NCBI GenBank assembly: GCA_026391075.1
Contig: JAPLES010000064.1
Location: forward strand, 1-39,377
Length of the DNA stretch: 39,377 nt
Reading direction: 5' to 3'
Origin: Bacteroidota bacterium
GTDB taxonomy: Bacteria; Bacteroidota; Bacteroidia; Chitinophagales; LD1
Shown: in pieces, positions 32,985 through 39,377 of the stretch
How positions within the stretch are numbered: position 1 is the stretch's first letter
Layout: each line of letters begins with the position of its first letter
Program-made: the position numbers and the translations under genes
Notes under the pieces: model-generated
The model's input: the letters and a program-made list of their open reading frames with translations, nothing else
Database searches by the model: none
Told to the model about the DNA's origin: nothing

Positions 32985-33064
32985 ATGGCAATTTTAGTTT
33001 TTCATTTTTCAATAGCCGCAATTTTTTCTCTTTCATTTGAATTACAATTTTACCTGCGAAGAAT

Positions 33065-33072
33065 TATCTTTG
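33065..33072 (+). promoter_or_regulatory. Candidate -7 box TATCTTTG of the coiled-coil gene
   Basis: A perfect TAnnTTTG element 40 bases before the start codon. TTTG at 33036-33039 is a possible -33 element, again with a 25-base spacer as for the box at 15505. Confidence 0.45.
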
Positions 33073-33112
33073 AGTTCCTTTTTTACACACAACTGATTTT
33101 AAACTACTACTC

Positions 33113-34225
33113 ATGCTATCGCGATTTACTGCTACAGGCGTAACTGCTGACGACAAAGAAGTTCTTCTTGCTTATGAATTAAGAGAAGAGGAATTTAAAG
33201 TTAACCTCTACATCATTCCTAAAAAATCATTGAAAGGCGATGCGCTTCAACTGCTCGAAAAAAATTGGGTAGAAGGTGAGGCATTTGAATTTCCGAAAGG
33301 AACAAAAGAAGTGGCTCCGAAATTACAAGGTGAAGAATCTATTCTTCCTTCGGATATACGATCTGAAGAATCGGGTAAAATACGCACCAAGCAAAATGAA
33401 TGGGCTTATACTTTACTCACTGCAAAGTTGTGGGAGAGTTATTTACTCGAATTAGAAGAACTGAAAAAGAAAGCAACAGAACTTACGCAGTATGACCGTC
33501 AACTTTTTGATGATGCAAAATCTTTTTGGGAGCGTGTACTTGAGCATCGGAAGGAGCGCGATATTTCGCAAGAGAGTTTAGACAAAATAAAAGATGATGT
33601 CAATTCTGTTTTTGAAAAACTAAAGACTTTCCGCAAAACGGAGAATGCAGAATTCGAAGCTACTTCAGCAAAGTTGCGCGATGAAGTAATTGCAAAGTTG
33701 GAAGCACTTCGCGGTCGTGTAAATGAAAAAGCAAATTTTAAAGCATTACAGGAAGAGCATAAAACAATCCAAAACGAAAGCAGAAAGAACCGTTACTCAA
33801 AATCTGATGATGCTTTGGTTCGCAAAAATCTGGATTCTCTTTTTCAGTATATCAATGAACAGCGCAATCTTTTCTTCAACGACCTTAATGCTAACCGTAT
33901 AAAAGGATTGAATGAAGTAATTGACAAAATGGAATCATCGCTCAATCGCGATAAAAAGGATTTGGAGTACATGAATCAAAAACTCACGAGCAATAAAATT
34001 TCTTCACTCGAAATGCAATTGATAAAAGTGAAGCAAAACATGTTGAATGAAACCATGTCTTCTAAGGAAGAAAAGTTAAAAGATATTCGCTCTACACTTG
34101 AACATCTTTTAAAACAAACCGGCAAGGGCAAGAAAAAGGAAGTGAAAGAAGAAACTAATAAAGAAGAAACAGTTGCTCAATCTGCTGAGCCGGGAGATGC
34201 TCCTAATCCTTCAGCAGGAGAATAA
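33113..34225 (+). CDS. Cytoplasmic coiled-coil protein (DUF349-like in appearance)
   Basis: A 370-residue protein with no signal peptide. Residues 1-90 form a small beta domain (LLAYELREEEFKVNLYIIPKK). Residues about 95-340 are almost entirely helical and highly charged, with long coiled-coil segments such as EAFEFPKGTKE to KDIRSTLEHLLKQTGK and repeated FWERVLEHRKERD/KLKTFRKTENAEF spacings. The pattern of a Trp/Phe in each helical unit resembles DUF349 proteins, but I am not certain of that family. The C-terminal 40 residues are low-complexity, charged and Glu/Lys-rich (KKKEVKEETNKEETV). A good TATCTTTG box precedes it, and it ends 20 bases before a strong hairpin shared with the convergent glutamine synthetase gene. 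Confidence 0.72.
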   Translation: MLSRFTATGVTADDKEVLLAYELREEEFKVNLYIIPKKSLKGDALQLLEKNWVEGEAFEFPKGTKEVAPKLQGEESILPSDIRSEESGKIRTKQNEWAYTLLTAKLWESYLLELEELKKKATELTQYDRQLFDDAKSFWERVLEHRKERDISQESLDKIKDDVNSVFEKLKTFRKTENAEFEATSAKLRDEVIAKLEALRGRVNEKANFKALQEEHKTIQNESRKNRYSKSDDALVRKNLDSLFQYINEQRNLFFNDLNANRIKGLNEVIDKMESSLNRDKKDLEYMNQKLTSNKISSLEMQLIKVKQNMLNETMSSKEEKLKDIRSTLEHLLKQTGKGKKKEVKEETNKEETVAQSAEPGDAPNPSAGE

Positions 34226-34245
34226 ACTTCGAACCTTTTAAAAAT

Positions 34246-34283
34246 AAAAACAGCGTCCCGCAGAATTGCGGGACGCTGTTTTT
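34246..34283. terminator. Bidirectional terminator between convergent genes
   Basis: Perfect 17-base arms (34246-34262 and 34267-34283) around a GAAT loop carry GCGTCCCGC and GCGGGACGC cores, with A residues before and T residues after. It therefore works in both directions, ending the coiled-coil gene on plus and glnN on minus. Confidence 0.92.
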
Positions 34284-34302
34284 ATTTTCGGTCATCTACA
34301 TC

Positions 34303-36495
34303 TTATCTGATGAACAACATCTCACGATACTTCGGCATTGGCCAAATGTTATCGTCAATAATTGATTCAAGAGCATCAACATTGCTTCTGATTTCACCAA
34401 ACAACGGTATTACTTTGTCGCAGTATGCTTTCGATGCATCGCTGGTAGATTTTGCATGATGTGCTTTATCGGTAGCCACGCTCATTTTATCTACGGTAGT
34501 TTTAATTGCGTTTACGCGCAATGCAATTTCGGTTACAATTTCTTTCTGTGCTTTTGATGAAGAAGCTGCAACACCCGCTTCTTTCAATCCTTTAATGTTC
34601 AGCAATAGATTGTTCATGTAAGTCAAAGCAGCAGGCATAATCTGATTGGTGGCTATGTCGGCAAGAATTCTTGCTTCGGCATCAATCTTAAGTGTGTAAC
34701 TGTGGTGAAGAATTTCTACACGCGCTTCTAATTCTCTGTCGGTGTAAATTCCGGTGCTTACCAAAACTTCTTTCGCTTTTTTAGAATTGTAAAAATCTAA
34801 AGCGTAAGGAGTTGTTTTCACATTGCTGAGTCCACGCTTCTTCGCTTCTTTTTCCCATGCATCGCTGTAACCATCACCTTCAAACAAAACTCGTTTGCTA
34901 TCAGTAATGTATTGACGAAGCACACGCATGATTGCTCCTTCTTTTACTTCACCACCTTTTACCAGTTTGTCAACTTCTGCTTTGAAATCTAAAAGTTGCT
35001 TACCAACTATGGCATTCATAATGGTCATTGGCAAAGCGCAGTTTGCAGAAGAACCTACCGCGCGGAATTCAAATTTATTTCCAGTGAAGGCAAACGGAGA
35101 AGTTCTGTTGCGGTCGGTATTATCCAACATCACATCAGGAATTTTGTTGTGGATGTCTAGCTTCAGATTTGCGTTTGACTGCTCATCATATTTTCCTTTC
35201 GATACACGCTTCTCAATTTCGTTCAACACATCGCTCATATAAGAACCTGTGAAAACAGAAATGATAGCAGGTGGAGCTTCGTTAGCACCAAGGCGGTGGT
35301 CGTTGTTTGCAGAAGCAATAGAAGCGCGAAGCAAATCGCTGTATTCGTTTACCGCTTTAATTACGTTCACAAAAAATGTAAGGAACAGCAAATTATTTTT
35401 CGGAGTTTTTCCGGGAGAAAGAAGATTCGTTCCGGTATCGGTACTCATACTCCAGTTATTGTGCTTGCCGCTTCCATTGATTCCCGCAAATGGTTTTTCG
35501 TGAAGAAGAACACGCAGTTTATGTCTGCGCGCAATACGCTCCATCAAATCCATTAATAAAGAGTTGTGGTCAACCGCTACGTTCACTTCTTCAAACATAG
35601 GCGCGCATTCAAACTGTGCAGGAGCCACTTCATTGTGACGAGTACGGACAGGGATGCCGAGTTTATGACACTCTGTTTCAAAATCTAACATGTAAGCGTA
35701 AACGCGCTCAGGAATAGAACCGAAATAATGATCTTCGAATTGTTGGCCTTTTTGCGGAGCAGCGCCAACCACTGTTCTGCCTGCAAACATCAAATCCTGA
35801 CGCTGATAGAATAACGCTTCATCAATCAAAAAATATTCCTGCTCCCAACCAAGCGTAGCGACAACGCGTGTTGCTTCTTTATCAAACATGTTTACGACAG
35901 GCAAAGCTGCTTGCTCTAAGAAGTGTGATGATTTTAAAAGCGGTGCTTTATAATCTAACGATTCACCAGTGTATGAAATAAAAATAGTAGGAATGCAAAG
36001 AGTTTTTCCATCGCCAATTTCCATAATGAAAGCCGGAGAACCCGGGTCCCAGGCTGTGTAACCACGCGCTTCAAAAGTTGCACGAATACCTCCACTCGGA
36101 AAAGAAGAAGCATCGGGCTCTTGTTGAACCAATGCATCGCCACTGAAAACTTCAACTGCTCCATCGCCCTTCGGCATAAAGAACATGTCATGCTTTTCAG
36201 CAGTTAAACCTGTGAGCGGTTGAAACCAGTGTGTGTAAGAAGTAGCACCTTTTCCCATTGCCCAACTTTTCATTCCCGCTGCAACAGCATCAGCTATTTC
36301 GCGGCTGATTTTAGTTCCTGCTTTAATAGCACCTTTCACTGCTTTGTAAGCATCTTCTGAAAGGAACTCGCGCATAGCGCTGTCGTTAAATACATTAGAG
36401 GCATAATAATCGGAAACCTTCGTTCCTGCTATGCGTGGCGGAACTACTTCGCGGTTTACTACCGTTTGCACGGCATTTTTACGGGCTGTTGACAT
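34303..36495 (-). CDS. glnN: Glutamine synthetase type III (GlnN)
   Basis: A 730-residue enzyme starting at MSTARKNAVQ; the next ATG upstream would lie before the putative promoter and adds ten unlikely residues. It makes glutamine from glutamate, ammonia and ATP. GSIII marks are YTHWFQPLTGLTAEKHDMFF near 97-116, the glutamate/ATP site KPFAGINGSGKHNNWSMSTD near 334-353, and NRTSPFAFTGNKFEFRAVGS near 470-489. The length is that of the large type III subunit (about 730 residues) found in Bacteroidota and cyanobacteria, not the 440-470 of GlnA. It is monocistronic between a strong bidirectional terminator and a TACTTTTG box. No nitrogen-regulator gene is nearby. Confidence 0.95.
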   Translation of the reverse strand: MSTARKNAVQTVVNREVVPPRIAGTKVSDYYASNVFNDSAMREFLSEDAYKAVKGAIKAGTKISREIADAVAAGMKSWAMGKGATSYTHWFQPLTGLTAEKHDMFFMPKGDGAVEVFSGDALVQQEPDASSFPSGGIRATFEARGYTAWDPGSPAFIMEIGDGKTLCIPTIFISYTGESLDYKAPLLKSSHFLEQAALPVVNMFDKEATRVVATLGWEQEYFLIDEALFYQRQDLMFAGRTVVGAAPQKGQQFEDHYFGSIPERVYAYMLDFETECHKLGIPVRTRHNEVAPAQFECAPMFEEVNVAVDHNSLLMDLMERIARRHKLRVLLHEKPFAGINGSGKHNNWSMSTDTGTNLLSPGKTPKNNLLFLTFFVNVIKAVNEYSDLLRASIASANNDHRLGANEAPPAIISVFTGSYMSDVLNEIEKRVSKGKYDEQSNANLKLDIHNKIPDVMLDNTDRNRTSPFAFTGNKFEFRAVGSSANCALPMTIMNAIVGKQLLDFKAEVDKLVKGGEVKEGAIMRVLRQYITDSKRVLFEGDGYSDAWEKEAKKRGLSNVKTTPYALDFYNSKKAKEVLVSTGIYTDRELEARVEILHHSYTLKIDAEARILADIATNQIMPAALTYMNNLLLNIKGLKEAGVAASSSKAQKEIVTEIALRVNAIKTTVDKMSVATDKAHHAKSTSDASKAYCDKVIPLFGEIRSNVDALESIIDDNIWPMPKYREMLFIR

Positions 36496-36522
36496 ATAGT
36501 TTTTGGTTTTGGTTAGCGGGCG

Positions 36523-36530
36523 CAAAAGTA
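36523..36530 (-). promoter_or_regulatory. Candidate -7 box TACTTTTG of glnN
   Basis: Read on the minus strand this is a perfect TAnnTTTG, 28 bases before the glnN start and with a TTG element 25 bases upstream. Start of transcription should be near 36516, giving a short leader of about 20 bases. Confidence 0.45.
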
Positions 36531-36603
36531 ACTTTATAGCTTAAACGACTACACCCAACTTCAGGATTTTATAAACAAAATTTCCTAAAAGGGTGGAAAA
36601 TGA

Positions 36604-36632
36604 AAGGAGTGAAGCGGATAAATGGACTCCTT
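36604..36632 (-). terminator. Weak hairpin after the membrane protein gene
   Basis: AAGGAGT (36604-36610) and ACTCCTT (36626-36632) form a 7-bp stem with a 15-base loop in the gap after the stop of the minus-strand membrane protein, followed on that strand by TCATTTTCC. It is only a possible terminator. Confidence 0.3.
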
Positions 36633-36670
36633 GTGTAGCATTTTACTAAAAAAATGATGGAGCGGCTTAA

Positions 36671-37966
36671 TTATTTGTTAGATATCTTTTTTTCTAAACT
36701 AACGAAGAAAAGCAAACCAAGAAATAGAAAAGGAGATGCAATAACACGATAATGAACGATTGCTCCCGCAACAGGAACCGTTAGCCCGATGGCAATATAA
36801 ATGAGGAATGCAAAGGTGAAGAAGAAAACAGCCGGTAGAGATTTTTCCTTTTTAGGAAGTTTGAAATAACGAATCAACAGATACAAAAGAAGAAGGATGA
36901 AGGCAAAGTTTTCAAAAGCAAATAGAAACTGGAAAGCATTGTTCTTTTCCCAAATGAAAGGACGAAGAATGCTATTGACAACAGCAGCAGGAGTTATAGA
37001 GAACAATTGCGTACAGTTAGCGGAAAAAATACGTTGGTCTATTAAACTGCCTGCATTTTCCTGTAAAGCCAAAAACACAAACTCGTTTCGCTTGTCAATT
37101 ATTTTTTCGCAAAGTGAAGATGATTTGGAAGCGAGAATGCAGATAGCTATCAACCAAAAGCAAATGACTATTGCTCCTGTTCTTCGTTTTGAAAACGGTG
37201 TTTCCTTAATCAGAAATAATTGAAGAGTTAAATAAATTCCAGTGGCCGCAATAAGGCAAAGGAAAACTGCGGGCTTTATAAATAGGAGAAGAGAAAAGAA
37301 AATAAGCGAAACTATGCGCAGTAAAACTTTATCGAAACAGGTCAGCAGATAAATTCCTAAGCCCAAGCAAGTGAAGAGCAGTGATTCTTTTAATAAACCC
37401 GAACTCCAGAAAACAACCGAAGGAAGAAGATAAATAGGAATACAAAGCAGTAGAGGAGTTGTTATGAAATATTTGAGAAGAGATTTGAATAAACCCGTTA
37501 AGCCGATGAAACAAAAAAAGTTGAAGAAGAGTGTGTTAATGAAAATATTGCTGTACGAAAGGTAATTGAGTAAAACGTTCAATCGAATGATGAACGTATT
37601 GTCAGTAGCTGCATCGGCAGAGGTGTGACTGAAATATTGTGTGTGTACCAAATAGCTGAACGCATCGGCATCGTAAGCACCATAGCCACTCATTATTTTT
37701 AACCAGCAATGGAAATTTTGAAACAAAACCTGCGAAATAATTTTGCTGTCGTTGAAGTAGCGATAGATATCTGCTTTGCTGGGGTCGGTGTAGTAATAAG
37801 TGTAAATGAGCGTGAGGCAAATGCCAGCTGTAACTTTGATCAGAAAGAAAAAGGCAAAATGTTTTCTGCTGATGTTTTCTGTTTCAAAGAATTTCCATTT
37901 GAAAATGAGCCATAGAAAAAGCAACAAATAAAAAGCGTAAAGCACCGAATGAATAAAGAGATTCAT
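36671..37966 (-). CDS. Polytopic inner-membrane protein of unknown function
   Basis: A 431-residue protein with about ten to twelve hydrophobic segments, beginning with MNLFIHSVLYAFYLLLFLWL. A large segment near residues 60-140 is polar and likely outside the membrane (TDPSKADIYRYFNDSKI, DADAFSYLVHTQYF). The motif LLPSVVFWSSGLLKESLLF (about residues 180-198) is shared by many polysaccharide-related membrane proteins of Bacteroidota (Wzy/EpsG-like polymerases and glycosyltransferases), but I cannot assign a definite family. The gene is divergent from a flippase gene with 62 bases between starts, which supports a role in surface polysaccharide assembly; that is inference. Confidence 0.72.
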   Translation of the reverse strand: MNLFIHSVLYAFYLLLFLWLIFKWKFFETENISRKHFAFFFLIKVTAGICLTLIYTYYYTDPSKADIYRYFNDSKIISQVLFQNFHCWLKIMSGYGAYDADAFSYLVHTQYFSHTSADAATDNTFIIRLNVLLNYLSYSNIFINTLFFNFFCFIGLTGLFKSLLKYFITTPLLLCIPIYLLPSVVFWSSGLLKESLLFTCLGLGIYLLTCFDKVLLRIVSLIFFSLLLFIKPAVFLCLIAATGIYLTLQLFLIKETPFSKRRTGAIVICFWLIAICILASKSSSLCEKIIDKRNEFVFLALQENAGSLIDQRIFSANCTQLFSITPAAVVNSILRPFIWEKNNAFQFLFAFENFAFILLLLYLLIRYFKLPKKEKSLPAVFFFTFAFLIYIAIGLTVPVAGAIVHYRVIASPFLFLGLLFFVSLEKKISNK

Positions 37967-38028
37967 TGAGCCAAAATCAGAAATTATTTTTGAACGAGAC
38001 TTCTTATTTTGCGCAAAATATTTTTTGA

Positions 38029-39243
38029 GTGCAAAAAGAAATCGTAAGCACGGTTATTATTCGAGGGGCAAGTACGGCACTTAATTTTTTGATTGTGCTT
38101 CTCATAGCCCGACATGCGGGTCCTGCGGTGAAGGGTGATGTTACGCTGCTGATTACTATTCTTTACTTCTTTATTTTCTTCAGTAATATTTTGGGCGGAC
38201 AGGCATTGGTTTATCTGATACCGAGAAATAAAGTTGAGTTATTGGTGGTGCCTGCTTATTGTTGGAGTTTGCTTATTTCTTTTGTTGGTTTTGTTTTTTT
38301 GAAAAGCACTTTGCTGATTCATGCCGCGCATATTCCTGCTATAACCGTTCTTAGTTTTCTGAGTTCGCTTATTTATATCCATCAAACTATTCTGCTTGCT
38401 AAGAAGAAAATCAACACGGCAAATATTGTTACGGTTTTAGCGGTGCTCATTCAATTGACTGGTGTGCTTTGTTGTTTTTATTTTTTGAACATACACGATG
38501 TGTATGCTTATATCTGGTCGTCACTGGCGGCTTATGTTATTGCTGCAGGCATCAGCTTTTTTATGATTTGGCATTTGGTGAGCTTTAAAGATTTTGTAAA
38601 ACATTTTTCGGTGGTAGAACTGAAAGAATCTTTCCGTTATGGTTTTCTGTATCAACTTGCTGAAATTCTTCAGCTCTTTAACCTGCGTTACTATTTCTTT
38701 CAACTCGGTTTGCAGCAGGGACCTCAATATCTCGGTATCTATTCTATAGGTATTTCGATTTTGGAAGCGGTGTGGATTATACCGCGTAGTATTTCAACGG
38801 TGCATTATGTTTCTACCTCCAACAGTAATGAAGTAAAAAAGGAATTGCAGCGCACGGTTCGTTTGCTTAAACTGAGTTTACTCAGTTGCGGGGCGCTGTT
38901 GCTGGTTATTTATTTTGTTCCTGCCTCGGTTTATACTTTTGTTTTTGGTGAAGGGTTCAGAGATGTGAAACACAGTATCCGTTTTCTGTTTCCGGGTATT
39001 TTCATCTACAATATCTTTATTGTTATCAGCAGTTTTTACACGGGTATAGGCAGGTATTTGCCTATGCTGGTTTCGAGTTTTGCGGGAACGGTTACGCTTG
39101 TTGCGCTAAGTTTTTTACTGATTCCAAAATATGTAATGAGCGGTGCGGGCTTAGCGGCTTCGGGTTCGTTTGCGGTGGCTTCGGTTTTGCTTTTGCTGTT
39201 TTTTGTGGTGGAGCAGAAGCCGGGGTTTGACGGCAGACAATAG
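38029..39243 (+). CDS. Wzx-like oligosaccharide flippase (MATE/MVF superfamily)
   Basis: A 404-residue inner-membrane protein with about twelve hydrophobic segments. TVIIRGASTALNFLIVLLIA at the front and RHAGPAVKGDVTLL next are typical of the polysaccharide-export flippase family, as are the mid-protein SFRYGFLYQLAEILQLFNL and the C-terminal VSSFAGTVTLVALSFLLIPK. It should flip lipid-linked sugars across the inner membrane. The start is GTG at 38029, because an in-frame TGA directly precedes it. It is divergent from the preceding membrane protein, so the promoter region of 62 bases is shared. After its stop there is only a dispersed hairpin and no recognisable gene in the last 130 bases. Confidence 0.82.
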   Translation: MQKEIVSTVIIRGASTALNFLIVLLIARHAGPAVKGDVTLLITILYFFIFFSNILGGQALVYLIPRNKVELLVVPAYCWSLLISFVGFVFLKSTLLIHAAHIPAITVLSFLSSLIYIHQTILLAKKKINTANIVTVLAVLIQLTGVLCCFYFLNIHDVYAYIWSSLAAYVIAAGISFFMIWHLVSFKDFVKHFSVVELKESFRYGFLYQLAEILQLFNLRYYFFQLGLQQGPQYLGIYSIGISILEAVWIIPRSISTVHYVSTSNSNEVKKELQRTVRLLKLSLLSCGALLLVIYFVPASVYTFVFGEGFRDVKHSIRFLFPGIFIYNIFIVISSFYTGIGRYLPMLVSSFAGTVTLVALSFLLIPKYVMSGAGLAASGSFAVASVLLLLFFVVEQKPGFDGRQ

Positions 39244-39261
39244 ATGGTAGACCGCAGAAAG

Positions 39262-39291
39262 CATCAGGGTCCCGAGGCGGAGACCCTGATG
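39262..39291. repeat. Palindromic repeat after the flippase gene
   Basis: CATCAGGGTC (39262-39271) and GACCCTGATG (39282-39291) form a perfect 10-bp stem with a 10-base loop. No T-run follows on either strand, so it looks more like a dispersed palindrome than a terminator. The remaining bases up to 39377 show no supportable gene. Confidence 0.6.
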
Positions 39292-39377
39292 AGAAGAAGA
39301 AGTTTTATAGGCTTGAAATCCGTTTTGTGAGTTACTGCTGTTGTTATTTTGGATACAGCCGATGACGTTTTGGAAGC

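Noticed and set aside
36496-36525. Ten-codon extension of glnN
   Set aside because: It runs into the TACTTTTG promoter box, and the family begins near MSTARKNAV.
39264-39377. Possible C-terminal end of a minus-strand gene running off the window
   Set aside because: About 36 open codons crossing a palindromic repeat, low complexity and no recognisable motif; too little to support.

Overview
The window looks like a chromosomal stretch of a Bacteroidota bacterium, probably from the Chitinophagales/Sphingobacteriia side. The signs are type IX secretion (T9SS) sorting domains of type A and type B, a PorP/SprF partner protein, TonB-dependent uptake, a PorE-like OmpA/PD40/TPR protein, the bacillithiol deacetylase BshB1, type III glutamine synthetase, DUF4369/TlpA-like proteins, lipoproteins with SC lipoboxes, and promoters of the TAnnTTTG type. 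There are no phage or IS genes, no CRISPR array, and no tRNA or rRNA that I could see.

Layout. (1) Positions 1-7499 hold a tightly packed seven-gene operon, cut at its 5' end, that reads as a vitamin B12 (cobamide) uptake system. It encodes two T9SS-exported surface proteins (the first a DUF4465-type C-terminus), a BtuB-like TonB receptor, a BtuG-like beta-propeller lipoprotein, and BtuF, BtuC and BtuD. Most junctions overlap by 1-8 bases. Several coding regions in this operon carry heptanucleotide tandem repeats. (2) 7496-15409 holds a CheY-like regulator, a TlpA/DUF4369 protein, a PorE-like OmpA protein, a CobB-type sirtuin, a PD40 lipoprotein and an NlpC/P60 peptidase. Between the last two lies a structured RNA with the architecture of 6S RNA (14425-14640), which I regard as the best RNA find of the window. 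(3) 15606-22522 is a 1951-residue cysteine-rich PKD adhesin with a T9SS type B signal, followed 5 bases later by its PorP/SprF partner. (4) 22538-24613 is a minus-strand operon of bshB1, a DUF1569/DinB-like gene and an alkaline-ceramidase-like membrane hydrolase. (5) 24787-27395 holds etfB-etfA, two dispersed palindromic repeats and a bifunctional-nuclease/UVR protein. (6) 27407-29414 is a minus-strand group of an MTA/SAH nucleosidase, a small lipoprotein and an exported protein that appears frameshifted. (7) 29537-36495 holds a DUF4139-like exported protein, an exported thioredoxin-fold protein, a lipoprotein MsrB, a CoA-pyrophosphatase-type Nudix hydrolase, a coiled-coil protein and GlnN. 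(8) 36671-39243 has a polytopic membrane protein and, divergently, a Wzx-like flippase, possibly the edge of a surface polysaccharide locus.

The unusual threads are the period-7 repeats, which fall in T9SS domains, in a lipoprotein signal peptide and between genes; the 6S-like RNA; the recurring cysteine framework of the PKD adhesin; and a ceramidase-like enzyme with all five metal/catalytic-site residues at the spacing I recall for human ACER3. All family assignments were made by eye, without database searches.
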